A stretch of 64,000 nucleotides of DNA. It comes from Albidovulum litorale. Lineage in GTDB: Bacteria; Pseudomonadota; Alphaproteobacteria; Rhodobacterales; Rhodobacteraceae. Positions 29,941 to 41,118 of this stretch are shown one piece after another. Positions within the stretch are counted from its first letter, which is position 1. Each line of letters begins with the position of its first letter. The notes beneath the pieces were generated by a model. The model saw only the letters and a list, made by a program, of their open reading frames with translations. It did no database searches and was not told the origin of the DNA. The stretch covers positions 124,001 through 188,000 of the forward strand of contig NZ_JAOWKZ010000003.1 in the NCBI RefSeq assembly GCF_025751495.1. The letters run 5' to 3'. The position numbers were made by a program, and so were the translations under genes.

Positions 29941-30810
29941 ATGCGGATCGCGGCCAACAATATCCATCTGGAAGTCGAAGAGCACGGCGATCCCGGCGCT
30001 CCGGTTCTGATCCTAGTCCGGGGGCTGGGTTCGCAGATCGTTCACTGGGCTCCCGAACTGATCACCGGCTTTGTGGCGGCAGGCTACCGGGTCGTGACCT
30101 TCGACAATCGCGATGTGGGTCTGTCCGACCGGTGCCCGGCGCCCGGGTCGCAGGGTGATGCCGACGCCATTCTCGCGGACGTGCAAGCGGGGCGGGTGCC
30201 GAAGCCTGCTTATGACCTGCAGGACATGGCACGCGATGTCACGGCGCTTATGGATGCGCTCGGCATCGAGTGCGCCCATGTGTTCGGCATTTCCATGGGA
30301 GGCGCCATCGTTCAGATTCTCGCTTGCGACCACCCGGACCGCTTTCGGTCTGCGACGATCGTCATGTCGTCAGCCCGATTGCGTGGCCTTGATCTGGGCG
30401 AACGCCTGTTGTCCCGGCCGGTGGATCGGGCGGGATATGTCGATGGTGCGCTTGCTGGCGATCGCGAATGGGGTAGCCCGGGTTATCCGGCATCGGAAAC
30501 CTATCTCAGGGCGCAGGCCGAACGCGCCTACGACCGCGGGGCCGAAGCGGAGGGGGTAAACCGGCAACTGGTGGCGATCCTGAACACGTCAGACCGGCGC
30601 AATGCCCTGGGGCGCGTTACCCTGCCCTGCCTTGTGATCCATGGCACCGATGACACGCTGATCCCGCCGGAAGAGGGGCGCGAAATCGCGTCGCTGATTC
30701 CAGATGCGGAACTGGAGGTCATCGACGGAATGGGTCATGTCATCACGCCCGCGCTCGCGCCTCTTATCGTGGAGCGGGTGAACCGCTTTATCGCAGGTCG
30801 TTCTGTCTGA
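29941..30810 (+). CDS. Alpha/beta hydrolase
   Basis: A 289-residue alpha/beta hydrolase with the nucleophile elbow FGISMGGAIVQ near residue 121, the acid in HGTDDTLIPP and the catalytic His in DGMGHVITP. The oxyanion region is LVRGLGSQIVHW, and TFDNRDVGLSD matches a group of esterase/epoxide-hydrolase-like enzymes. It lies 48 bases after the hydrolase-OsmC gene on the same strand, so co-transcription is likely. The substrate is unknown. Confidence 0.88.
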   Translation: MRIAANNIHLEVEEHGDPGAPVLILVRGLGSQIVHWAPELITGFVAAGYRVVTFDNRDVGLSDRCPAPGSQGDADAILADVQAGRVPKPAYDLQDMARDVTALMDALGIECAHVFGISMGGAIVQILACDHPDRFRSATIVMSSARLRGLDLGERLLSRPVDRAGYVDGALAGDREWGSPGYPASETYLRAQAERAYDRGAEAEGVNRQLVAILNTSDRRNALGRVTLPCLVIHGTDDTLIPPEEGREIASLIPDAELEVIDGMGHVITPALAPLIVERVNRFIAGRSV

Positions 30811-30819
30811 GCGCCCTGA

Positions 30820-31233
30820 TCAGCGCGAATACCGGCTGGTCATCGTATAATCCTTGCGCGGCCCTTTCACCGTCCATTCCGCCTGCCAGTCAGGCCATCC
30901 ACCAAAGTCGTAGCGCACGCGGTAATCATCGGGATCGCAGGCATGATGTGCCGCCGGATCAGCCGGATCGAAATCGTGAAACACCCGGCCATCACAATAA
31001 TCGACCGCAATACGCCCGCCCGCGTCGCGCCAAAGGTATTCCCGCACTGCGGTCATTGGCGGACCGCCCGTAAGGCTCAGCAGCCCTTCCTCGCGGTAAC
31101 GCAAGACATCGCCGTCGGCCACGAAACGCGCATGACCCTCAAACCGACCTTCTTGACCTGAGAGGCGATCTTCGATCACCCGGTCGATCTTCCAGTTTCC
31201 AATGAAATCATAAAGTTCAGGAACAAAGCTCAT
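30820..31233 (-). CDS. DUF6314 family protein
   Basis: A 137-residue cytoplasmic protein with a predicted beta-rich fold: repeated strands around GRFEGHARFVADGDVLRYRE and AVREYLWRDAGGRIAVDYCD, and the C-terminus DWQAEWTVKGPRKDYTMTSR. The pattern fits the DUF6314 family, whose function is unknown. Its start overlaps the end of the secreted-protein gene by four bases (ATGA), so the two are coupled. It is convergent with the hydrolase at 29941. Confidence 0.75.
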   Translation of the reverse strand: MSFVPELYDFIGNWKIDRVIEDRLSGQEGRFEGHARFVADGDVLRYREEGLLSLTGGPPMTAVREYLWRDAGGRIAVDYCDGRVFHDFDPADPAAHHACDPDDYRVRYDFGGWPDWQAEWTVKGPRKDYTMTSRYSR

Positions 31234-31580
31234 TCGTCGGAATAACTCCCGACCGACATATCGCCGCTCGCTCCGGCAAAGCGGAACCGCCCGGTATCAA
31301 CATCCCGCTCCAGAGTATAGCAGCTCCACGTCGCCGCTGGTGGCCAGTTCGAACAATACTCATCACCCTCCACCCGCCAGCGCCCCTCGCTGAGACCGGA
31401 CCCGACGCTATACGTCGTCGCGCCACTTTCGCGGAAGACCTGAACGGCGCCGTTTTCATAGGTCAGTTCACGCTCGTCGAGCGCCTCGGCAATGTCTGCC
31501 CCGCCAAGCACCTGCCAGTCCTCTGCAAGAACCGGCGTCGCCAGACAGAGCCCTACCGCCACTATCAATCGCCGCATCAT
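31230..31580 (-). CDS. Secreted protein of unknown function
   Basis: A 116-residue protein with a clear signal peptide (MRRLIVAVGLCLATPVLAED, cleavage after ALA). The mature part has two cysteines that could pair (DEYCSNWPPAATWSCYTLE) and a beta-rich pattern. Two ATG codons begin the frame, at 31580 and 31577. The second is three bases further from the GGGGAG box and may be preferred. It is coupled to the DUF6314 gene. I do not recognise the family. Confidence 0.72.
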   Translation of the reverse strand: MMRRLIVAVGLCLATPVLAEDWQVLGGADIAEALDERELTYENGAVQVFRESGATTYSVGSGLSEGRWRVEGDEYCSNWPPAATWSCYTLERDVDTGRFRFAGASGDMSVGSYSDE

Positions 31581-31658
31581 CTCCCCTGCCCGCTTGCCTC
31601 CGGTACGCCGCCAGTCTAGGACACGCCCGCGCGTCCCTCAAACGGAAAGGCCCCACGG

Positions 31659-32963
31659 ATGATCCCCCGTTATTCCCGCCCCGACATGGTTGCCATCTGG
31701 TCGCCGGAAACTAAATTCCGAATCTGGTACGAGATCGAGGCCCATGCCTGTGACGCGATGGCCGACTTGGGCGTGATCCCGCGGGAAAACGCGGAAGCGG
31801 TGTGGAAAGCCAAGGATGTGGAATTCGATGTGGCACGGATCGATGAGATCGAGGCCGTCACCAAACACGATGTCATCGCCTTCCTGACCCATCTGGCCGA
31901 ACATGTCGGCAGCGAGGAGGCGCGCTTTGTCCATCAGGGCATGACCTCGTCCGATGTGCTCGACACCTGCCTGAACGTGCAGCTGGTCCGCGCAGCGGAT
32001 ATCCTTCTGACCGGTGTCGACAAGCTGCTGGCGGCGCTGAAAAAGCGCGCCTATGAGAACAAGGATACGGTCCGCGTCGGCCGCAGCCACGGCATCCATG
32101 CCGAACCGACCACGATGGGCCTGACCTTTGCCCGCTTCTATGCCGAGATGGACCGCAACAAGAACCGGCTGGAAAAGGCCCGGTGGGAAATTGCGACCGG
32201 TGCGATTTCCGGTGCGGTCGGCACCTTCGCCAATATCGACCCCGCGGTCGAGGAACATGTCTGCGAAAAGCTGGGCCTCCGCCCCGAACCGATTTCGACG
32301 CAGGTTATCCCGCGCGACCGCCACGCGATGTTCTTTGCCACCCTCGGCGTCATCGCCTCTTCGATTGAAAACATCGCCATCGAGATCCGCCACATGCAGC
32401 GCACCGAAGTGCTGGAAGGGGCGGAGTTCTTCTCCATGGGGCAGAAGGGCTCCTCGGCCATGCCGCACAAGAAGAACCCGGTCCTGACCGAGAACCTGAC
32501 CGGGCTGGCGCGGCTCGTCCGCATGGCGGTGATCCCGGCGATGGAGAATGTGGCGCTCTGGCACGAACGCGACATCTCGCATTCTTCGGTCGAACGCGGC
32601 ATCGGCCCGGATGCGACCATCACGCTCGACTTCGCCCTGCACCGGCTGGCCGGCGTGGTCGAAAAGATGCTGATATTTCCGGAAAACATGCTGGCCAACA
32701 TGAACAAGTTCCCCGGCCTTGTCATGTCGCAGCGGGTTCTCTTGGCGCTGACCCAGGCCGGTGTCAGCCGCGAGGACGCCTATGCGATGGTGCAGCGCAA
32801 TGCGCTGAAGGTCTGGGAAGACCGCGTCGATTTCCGCGAAATGCTGCTGGCCGATGACGACGTCGTGAAAGCCCTCGGAAAGGACGCGATCAACGAGAAG
32901 TTTGACATGGGCTATCACACCAAACATGTCGACACGATCTTTCGACGGGTGTTCGGGGACTGA
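31659..32963 (+). CDS. purB: Adenylosuccinate lyase
   Basis: A 434-residue enzyme that splits SAICAR in IMP synthesis and adenylosuccinate in AMP synthesis. The fumarase-superfamily signature GSSAMPHKKNP lies near residue 264-274 with its mobile-loop serine, and TSSDVLDTCLN near 95-105 and RSHGIHAEPTT near 140 form the substrate site. The N-terminus MIPRYSRPDMVAIWSPE is standard. A small secreted-protein gene follows after about 100 bases. Confidence 0.97.
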   Translation: MIPRYSRPDMVAIWSPETKFRIWYEIEAHACDAMADLGVIPRENAEAVWKAKDVEFDVARIDEIEAVTKHDVIAFLTHLAEHVGSEEARFVHQGMTSSDVLDTCLNVQLVRAADILLTGVDKLLAALKKRAYENKDTVRVGRSHGIHAEPTTMGLTFARFYAEMDRNKNRLEKARWEIATGAISGAVGTFANIDPAVEEHVCEKLGLRPEPISTQVIPRDRHAMFFATLGVIASSIENIAIEIRHMQRTEVLEGAEFFSMGQKGSSAMPHKKNPVLTENLTGLARLVRMAVIPAMENVALWHERDISHSSVERGIGPDATITLDFALHRLAGVVEKMLIFPENMLANMNKFPGLVMSQRVLLALTQAGVSREDAYAMVQRNALKVWEDRVDFREMLLADDDVVKALGKDAINEKFDMGYHTKHVDTIFRRVFGD

Positions 32964-33069
32964 CACCCCGGCACACGATTCCGTGAACAATAAGGGGTTT
33001 CGCGCAGCTTTTGTTTGCGTGGCGCCCCCTTCCGCTGGCACACTCGATCCGAACAGGATGGAGGATAAA

Positions 33070-33237
33070 ATGCCGATGAAGTCTCTGATCACTGCGCTTG
33101 CGCTTGCAGCCGGACTTGTCCCGGCGGCAGTTCAGGCGCAAGGGTGCAGCCACGGAGAGCGTCAGGCCCAGATCAGCTGCGCCGAAGGCACGGCTTGGGA
33201 TGCCGCGACCCAAAGCTGCGTCACCGTCGGAAGCTGA
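33070..33237 (+). CDS. Small exported cysteine-containing protein
   Basis: A 55-residue protein: a 23-residue signal peptide (MPMKSLITALALAAGLVPAA then VQAQ) followed by about 32 residues with three cysteines (GCSHG, ISCAEG, QSCVTV). The spacing around CAEGTAWDAATQSC resembles a fragment of chitin-binding peritrophin-like modules. GGAGG lies five bases before the ATG. It follows purB, as I recall from relatives. The function is unknown. Confidence 0.7.
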   Translation: MPMKSLITALALAAGLVPAAVQAQGCSHGERQAQISCAEGTAWDAATQSCVTVGS

Positions 33238-33306
33238 ACAACCGTAACGACGCCTTAACCGCTTTCTGAGAGCCTCCTCCGAAGACCGGATCGGAGGTGA
33301 TGCTAC

Positions 33307-34377
33307 ATGACGGCCCTGACACCCTTGTCGCGACCGCAAGCAGGTTCCGTAACCGGTCGTCCCCTCGCACCATCCACCATGACCGGTCGACAGAAGGCCG
33401 CGATTATCGTGCGGCTTCTCCTGTCCGAAGGTGGCAACCTGCCGCTGCGCGATCTACCCGACCATCTACAGGCCGCGCTGACCGAACAGATCGGCTCCAT
33501 GCGCTCGATCGATCGCGACACGTTGCGAAATGTGGTGGAGGAGTTCCTGACACGTCTTGAATCGGTCGGCTTGTCCTTTCCCGGCGGCATCGACGGCGCC
33601 TTGCAGATGCTTGATGGCCATATCTCGGCCACCGCCGCCAGTCGGTTGAAACGGCTCGCCAGCGCCTCGGCCAAGGCCGATCCCTGGGACCGGATCGCCG
33701 CGCTTGATCCGGAAAAACTCCTGCCCGTCCTGACCGAGGAAAGCGTCGAGGTCGGCGCGGTGATGCTGTCGAAACTCGCCGTTTCGCGCGCCGCCGAGCT
33801 GCTCGGTAAGCTGCCGGGCGACCGCGCCCGCCGCATCGCCTATGCGGTCAGCCAGACCGGCAACATAGACCCGGAGACGGTGCGCCAGATCGGCCTGTCG
33901 CTGGTCGGCCAGCTGGAAGCGCAACCGATCCGGGCTTTTGACACCGACCCGGTGGAACGGGTCGGCGCGATCCTGAACTTCTCACCTGCCGCGACACGCG
34001 ATGACGTATTGCAAGGCCTGACCGAGACTGACACCGATTTCGCCACGCAGGTCCGCCGCGCGATCTTCACTTTTGCCGACATTCCAGCACGGATCGAGGG
34101 GCGCGACATATCCAAAGTCACGCGCGGCGTGGACCAGGCAACTCTTATCAACGCGCTGGCCGGGGCGGCCGGCGATGACGACAGGGCCGCGGCGGAATTC
34201 ATCCTGTCGAACATGTCGCAGCGCATGGCTGCCTCGCTGAGGGAAGAGATGGCCGAACGCGGCAAGGTCAAGGATAAGGATGCCGAGGCGGCCATGACCG
34301 CTATCATCGTCGCCATCCGCGATCTGGAAAGCGCTGGCGAACTGGTGTTGAAGACCAGCGACGAGGACGACGACTGA
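33307..34377 (+). CDS. Orphan FliG-like protein
   Basis: A 356-residue homologue of the flagellar switch protein FliG. The N-terminal domain begins TGRQKAAIIVRLLLSEGG; a middle domain spans about residues 120-220; the C-terminal torque domain is clear (DIPARIEGRDI, then AEFILSNMSQRMAASLREEM). Against E. coli FliG, Arg281 is kept, Asp288/Asp289 are Glu/Glu, Arg297 is Lys and Lys264 is Ala. The start has a GGAGGTGA box six bases upstream. No flagellar gene lies in the window; neighbours are purB and an acyltransferase. It may be a second FliG outside the flagellar cluster or a repurposed copy. Confidence 0.82.
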   Translation: MTALTPLSRPQAGSVTGRPLAPSTMTGRQKAAIIVRLLLSEGGNLPLRDLPDHLQAALTEQIGSMRSIDRDTLRNVVEEFLTRLESVGLSFPGGIDGALQMLDGHISATAASRLKRLASASAKADPWDRIAALDPEKLLPVLTEESVEVGAVMLSKLAVSRAAELLGKLPGDRARRIAYAVSQTGNIDPETVRQIGLSLVGQLEAQPIRAFDTDPVERVGAILNFSPAATRDDVLQGLTETDTDFATQVRRAIFTFADIPARIEGRDISKVTRGVDQATLINALAGAAGDDDRAAAEFILSNMSQRMAASLREEMAERGKVKDKDAEAAMTAIIVAIRDLESAGELVLKTSDEDDD

Positions 34378-34522
34378 CGCGCCGGCTGTCGCAGGTTAAA
34401 TCCCTACTAGGGCGGTCCCGGCCGCTTCCCCCATGCGCTTGTGATCGCGCTTTCGCGCCTCTATGTCTGGCTGCGGAAGGTGCGCGCCGGAAAGATGAGC
34501 CGCGCCAGATCGACGAGGACCG

Positions 34523-35398
34523 ATGACGGCGGAGAACGGACTGAAGGCCAGCCTGCGCGACAAAGTGACGGACGGTGCCTTCCGGCTGCTGCTGACGCTG
34601 GCCCGGACCCTGCCCTACGAGCGGCGCGTTCCGGTTGCGGGCTGGGTAATCTCGCGCCTCATCGCGCCGCTTGCGGGCTGGTCGCGCCGGGTGCGCGACA
34701 ACCTTGCACTCGTCTGCCCGGACCTGCCCGAAGCCGAGGTCAGGCACCTTGTCCGCGCCGTGGCCGACAATGTCGGCCGCACCACGATCGAGCTTTATTC
34801 AGGCCGCGAATTCATCAAGCGCGTGCGCGACCTGCCGCTGACCGGTCCGGGGGCAGAGGCGCTGGAAGCCGCCCACCGCGGAGGCCGCCCGGTGATCCTC
34901 GCCACCGGGCATTTCGGCAATTACGACGTCGCCCGTGCGGCCCTGATCGCGCGCGGCTACCGGGTCGGCGCGCTCTACAAGCCGATGAAGAACCCGCTTT
35001 TTAACGCCCATTACCTCGACACGATCTCGGTGATCGGCACGCCATTGTTCCCGCGCGGGCAGAAGGGCATGGGGGCGATGGTCAAGTTCCTGCGTTCGGG
35101 CGGTATGCTAGGCCTGCTGATGGACCAGCATATGGGGCGGGGCGAGAAGCTGAGCTTTTTCGGCCATCCGGCCTATACCGCGACCTCTGCCGCCGATCTG
35201 GCCTTGAAATACGGGGCCGAGATCATCCCGGTCTATGGCGTGCGGGAACCGGACGGGCTCAATTTCCGGATCGTCACCGACGCACCCATTCCACATAGCG
35301 ATCCGCTGACCATGACGCAGGCGATCAATGACAGCCTTGAGCGGCTGGTGCGCGACCATATGGATCAGTGGTTTTGGATTCATCGCCGCTGGAAATAG
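34523..35398 (+). CDS. Lipid A biosynthesis-type acyltransferase (LpxL/HtrB family)
   Basis: A 291-residue inner-membrane acyltransferase that adds a secondary acyl chain to lipid A or a similar acceptor. The catalytic H-X4-D motif is GHFGNYD near residues 130-136. A glycine-rich region and MDQHMGRGEKLSFFG near 195-210 match the family, as does the C-terminal DQWFWIHRRWK. No strong ribosome-binding site precedes the ATG. It lies 145 bases after the FliG-like gene. Confidence 0.88.
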   Translation: MTAENGLKASLRDKVTDGAFRLLLTLARTLPYERRVPVAGWVISRLIAPLAGWSRRVRDNLALVCPDLPEAEVRHLVRAVADNVGRTTIELYSGREFIKRVRDLPLTGPGAEALEAAHRGGRPVILATGHFGNYDVARAALIARGYRVGALYKPMKNPLFNAHYLDTISVIGTPLFPRGQKGMGAMVKFLRSGGMLGLLMDQHMGRGEKLSFFGHPAYTATSAADLALKYGAEIIPVYGVREPDGLNFRIVTDAPIPHSDPLTMTQAINDSLERLVRDHMDQWFWIHRRWK

Positions 35399-35407
35399 AG
35401 GCGCAGT

Positions 35408-36808
35408 TCAGCGCATCATGTAACGGGCGAAGAGTTTCACGAACCTCCCGCCGGGGCGTCCGAACGGAATGAGACTGCGGCGCGGCTCCTCGAAGACACC
35501 CTTTGCATGGCTCATCGCCTCGAACCCGGCGCGGCCGTGGTAGGCACCAATGCCGCTTGCGCCTACCCCGCCGAACGGAAGGCTTTCGACTGCGTAATGG
35601 GTCATAACTCCGTTCAGGGTTACATTGCCGCTGAGAGTGTCGCGCAACACGCGGCCCTTCAGATCGCGGTTGGCTGTATAGAGATAAAGCGCCAGCGGGC
35701 GCGGACCGGAGCCGATCCGGGCAATCGCCTCTTCCATCGTCGCATAGGTCACGACCGGCAAAAGCGGGCCGAAGATCTCTTCGCGCGTCAACCGCATCTG
35801 AGGCCGGAGGCCAATGATAATCGTAGGGGTGACGTTACCCTCCTCGCCTGTTTCGATCACTACGGCACCCCCGATCCGGGCCTCCTCCTGAAGCGATGCA
35901 AGCCGTTCGGCATGTCTTGCGCTGATGATCCCGGCCGGACCGCCCCGCCGCCCCGCGATTTTCGCCGCGCGGGCCATTTCTGGTTTCAATCGGGCGATGA
36001 AATCCTTGGTGTCGTCCTCATGCACCAGCACGTAGTCCGGCGCGATACAGGTCTGTCCGGCATTCGCCACCTTGCCGAAGGCGATGTCGCGCGCGGCCTT
36101 GGCGAAATCCGCGTCACGGGCCAGCAGAACCGGCGACTTGCCGCCAAGTTCGAGCGTCACCGGCACGAGGTTTTCCGCCGCCGCTCTCATCACCTTGCGT
36201 CCGACTTCGGTTGATCCGGTGAAGAACAGGTGATCGAAAGGCAGTCCTGCGAAGACCGTGCCAGTTTCCACCCCGCCTTCGACCACAGCGACCTGCGTGG
36301 CTTCGAATGTGTCTGCGAGCAGATCAGCCAGCAGGCGCGATGACGCGGGAGCCAGCTCCGAAGGCTTCAGCATCGCCCGGTTTCCTGCCGCAAGGGCCGT
36401 CGCCAAGGGCAGCAGCGACAGACCGAACGGATAGTTCCATGGCGCCATGATGCCGACGACCCCCAACGGCTGACGGTGGATATGCGCCCGTCCGGGCCAG
36501 AGCGTGTGGGGCACCGGCACCCTTTCGGGCCGCATCCAGGCGCCAAGGTGACGGTGCATGTGGTTGATGCCCTGCACGACGGGACCGATGTCGAGTATCA
36601 GCGTATCCTCTGCGGGCCGGCGTCCGAAATCCTCGCGTGCGACGGCTACAAAGTCGTTTCTATGGGCCCGGATTGCCGCTTTAAGCCGGGCGAGGTCGGT
36701 CCGGCGGGACGCCAAGTCAGGCACAACCTCGGAGGCAGCCGCTTCGCGTTGCGCGGCCAGAACCGCAGCCAGCCTTCGGGTTTCGCCAGTAACCGTATCG
36801 CTGTCCAT
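35408..36808 (-). CDS. NAD(P)-dependent aldehyde dehydrogenase (coniferyl aldehyde type)
   Basis: A 466-residue aldehyde dehydrogenase that oxidises an aldehyde to the acid. The general base Glu lies in VTLELGGKSP near 210, the catalytic Cys in NAGQTCIAPDYV near 244, and the cofactor motif is FFTGSTEVGRKV. The APDYVLV following the Cys and the C-terminal hydrophobic tail are typical of coniferyl-aldehyde/fatty-aldehyde types (CalB, ALDH3-like). The ATG at 36808 has GGGAG five bases upstream. The true substrate is unknown. Confidence 0.9.
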   Translation of the reverse strand: MDSDTVTGETRRLAAVLAAQREAAASEVVPDLASRRTDLARLKAAIRAHRNDFVAVAREDFGRRPAEDTLILDIGPVVQGINHMHRHLGAWMRPERVPVPHTLWPGRAHIHRQPLGVVGIMAPWNYPFGLSLLPLATALAAGNRAMLKPSELAPASSRLLADLLADTFEATQVAVVEGGVETGTVFAGLPFDHLFFTGSTEVGRKVMRAAAENLVPVTLELGGKSPVLLARDADFAKAARDIAFGKVANAGQTCIAPDYVLVHEDDTKDFIARLKPEMARAAKIAGRRGGPAGIISARHAERLASLQEEARIGGAVVIETGEEGNVTPTIIIGLRPQMRLTREEIFGPLLPVVTYATMEEAIARIGSGPRPLALYLYTANRDLKGRVLRDTLSGNVTLNGVMTHYAVESLPFGGVGASGIGAYHGRAGFEAMSHAKGVFEEPRRSLIPFGRPGGRFVKLFARYMMR

Positions 36809-36898
36809 GATCACTCCCTCGGCCCGATCCGGGCCAGAGCAAGGAACGCGGTGCAGCCCGGAGTCAACCGGTCGGGCGCAAAGACGTTGCGGCAGACC

Positions 36899-37606
36899 TC
36901 AGCGAAGGCGCGCTGCGGCCAGTATGGGGCCGGGCCCGTCTTCCTGAATGATGACAACGACCGGTTCCGCGCCCGACGCGGACAACTCCAGCGAAAGCTC
37001 GCTTTTGCCATCCCATTCTGCGACCCGCATCCAGTCGGTGACGATATTGCTGTATGTCAACGTGCGTCCGGCATTCTCTCCGCGGCCGATCTCGACCCGC
37101 CGCTCGGGAAGATACCGCACGACCTGAACCACCGCCTTGCGCGAGAAGGGTGCGGCGGTCTGCGCCCGCACCCTCAGCCGGTCGCCACTGCGGCCAAGCG
37201 CAAGAGATACCGTTCCTTTCCGGGCAGCATGACGACGGATCGTCTGGTCAAGCTCTGCCGGACGGCTGCCGACGAGGTGATCCATACCCGCGACGATAAT
37301 CTGCGGCGTATAGACGGTGCGCGCACCTGCATGTGCCGCATAGGCGCGCTGGCGATCGGAATACTGCCGCTTCGCGAAAATGTCCTTCCAGCCGATATAA
37401 TCCCAATAGTCGACATGCAGACCAAGGGCGATGACATCGTCCCGCGCGGCGAACCCGCTAAGGATCTTGTCGGCCGGCGGACAGGACGAGCATCCTTGCG
37501 ATGTATAAAGCTCCACAACTACCGGGTTGTGACCCGCCGACTGGCCGAGGACGCCCCCCGCGAGACCAAGCCAAAGGCCCGCGGCGGCGCTGATGATCCT
37601 GCGCAT
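36899..37606 (-). CDS. DUF1223 thioredoxin-fold exported protein
   Basis: A 235-residue protein with a signal peptide (MRRIISAAAGLWLGLAGGVL) and a thioredoxin-like domain: VVELYTSQGCSSCPPAD holds a CSSC redox motif near residue 39-42, and ALGLHVDYWDYIGWKD and YTPQIIVAGMD follow. These fit the DUF1223 family of periplasmic proteins with unknown role. The ATG at 37606 gives a sensible signal peptide; the open frame extends far upstream across the acnA promoter but that part is not coding. A disulfide or redox role is inferred from the motif. Confidence 0.87.
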   Translation of the reverse strand: MRRIISAAAGLWLGLAGGVLGQSAGHNPVVVELYTSQGCSSCPPADKILSGFAARDDVIALGLHVDYWDYIGWKDIFAKRQYSDRQRAYAAHAGARTVYTPQIIVAGMDHLVGSRPAELDQTIRRHAARKGTVSLALGRSGDRLRVRAQTAAPFSRKAVVQVVRYLPERRVEIGRGENAGRTLTYSNIVTDWMRVAEWDGKSELSLELSASGAEPVVVIIQEDGPGPILAAARLR

Positions 37607-37707
37607 GTTCTCTGTTCCGTATCCCCTGGTCCCCACATTGGTAGTCAAACCGATCGCAATTGGCCAATCAAGGTTTTGCGAGACTCTGTGACAGGGTGAT
37701 GTACCCC

Positions 37708-37738
37708 TTGCCATTAATTGTGCACAATTGTATACAAT
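37708..37738 (+). promoter_or_regulatory. acnA promoter with tandem operator-like palindromes
   Basis: A TTGCCA (37708-37713) and a TATACA (37731-37736) are spaced 17 bases, a plausible sigma-70 promoter. Over it lie two perfect 12-bp palindromes, ATTGTGCACAAT (37717-37728) and ATTGTATACAAT (37727-37738), whose centres are exactly 10 bp apart. The second resembles sites of GntR/FadR-type repressors such as MatR and VanR, so repression of acnA by such a dimer pair is inferred. Confidence 0.6.
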
Positions 37739-37828
37739 ACATCGTATTTCTCTTGATCGCCCACTTCCCATACGGCACAAGGCAGGCGGAGAGAGACCGA
37801 GAACAGCCCACCGATTAGGGAGATCCCG

Positions 37829-40519
<2,691 letters not shown>

Positions 40520-40537
40520 CCGGTTGATAACCACGAC

Positions 40538-40566
40538 AAAGGGCAGCCGTCAGGCTGCCTTTTTTT
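40538..40566 (+). terminator. Rho-independent terminator of acnA
   Basis: A GC-rich 7-bp core stem (40542-40548 with 40553-40559), extended by an AAAG/TTTT flank, with loop GTCA and seven T in a row. Confidence 0.9.
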
Positions 40567-40877
40567 CGTTTCCTCCCCAAAGCCCTCTGAATGCATGGAA
40601 AGGCCACCGTTCGGCCGCGCGCGCGTCGCGCAGTCAATCGGGGCAATCAGCCCGCGGTTGATGCCGTTTTTGCCAAACGCCCAGCAATTCACCCAGGCGA
40701 CACGGAAGTTGCCGCCACTTCTCAGTGGCTTCATAACTAGAAGATTTACTGGTATTTTAAGCCTGCGTTCACGCGCCATTCATATAACATCAATGTGATT
40801 CTGTGTCGTGAATTAGTTAATTGGTCGTGTTCAAGAAATGATCCGGTAAGAATACGCAACTTGTTTTCACTCCAACA
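40567..40877. other. Intergenic stretch without recognised gene
   Basis: The 311 bases after the acnA terminator become clearly AT-richer toward the right. Short open frames on both strands lack ribosome-binding sites and family resemblance. I see no repeat or RNA signature here. Confidence 0.6.
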
Positions 40878-40906
40878 TTGTTTCACAATATGAAACCGTT
40901 TAATAT
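40878..40906 (+). promoter_or_regulatory. Promoter with spacer palindrome, for a small transcript
   Basis: TTGTTT (40878-40883) and TAATAT (40901-40906) are separated by 17 bases, a good sigma-70-type match. The inverted repeat GTTTCA-N5-TGAAAC (40880-40896) lies over the -35 box and spacer, where a repressor would act. Transcription would start near 40913. Confidence 0.5.
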
Positions 40907-40973
40907 CAATAACTTACAAAGATATCTCCACTTCGGAATATTTTTACCCGACTAAACTTTGTATCAAAACTGC

Positions 40974-41072
40974 ATGAGAGCGATTGTAACCAGACTTCCA
41001 TTTGTTCCGAGTATGCCGTGGTTCGAAACCGCCGGTCTGCTCTTGTTGATCGCCGTAACACGCGCAGGGTGA
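40974..41072 (+). CDS. Possible 32-residue hydrophobic peptide
   Basis: An ATG at 40974 opens a frame that ends in TGA five bases before the strong terminator stem. The peptide begins MRAIVTRLPFVPSMPWF and has a short hydrophobic run (AGLLLLIAV). Its first codons (AGA, GTA, CCA) are unlike the high-GC neighbours and it has no ribosome-binding site. The stop-terminator spacing is its only real support. Confidence 0.22.
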   Translation: MRAIVTRLPFVPSMPWFETAGLLLLIAVTRAG

Positions 41073-41077
41073 CGGCC

Positions 41078-41118
41078 GGCCGCCGCGGAGAGCAGCTACT
41101 CCGCGGCGGCCCATTTTT
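41078..41118 (+). terminator. Strong Rho-independent terminator with no large gene before it
   Basis: A perfect 13-bp GC stem (41078-41090 with 41099-41111) with an eight-base loop is followed by CATTTTTATTTAT. The T-run exists only on the plus strand, so it does not serve the minus-strand ccm operon to its right. Confidence 0.85.

Larger units (their letters stand above)
40913..41118 (+). ncRNA. Candidate small RNA or small mRNA between acnA and ccmG
   Basis: The region between the promoter at 40878-40906 and the terminator at 41078-41118 would give a transcript of about 205 nt. It contains an internal inverted repeat (CAGAC near 40992 with GTCTG near 41036) and one 32-codon open frame that stops just before the terminator. 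No Shine-Dalgarno sequence precedes that frame, so a regulatory RNA is at least as likely as a peptide. The ends are predicted from sequence only. Confidence 0.42.

Noticed and set aside
41010-41045. A tRNA-like GGTTCGAAACC segment
   Set aside because: It resembles a T-arm, but no acceptor stem, anticodon arm or D-arm can be built around it.
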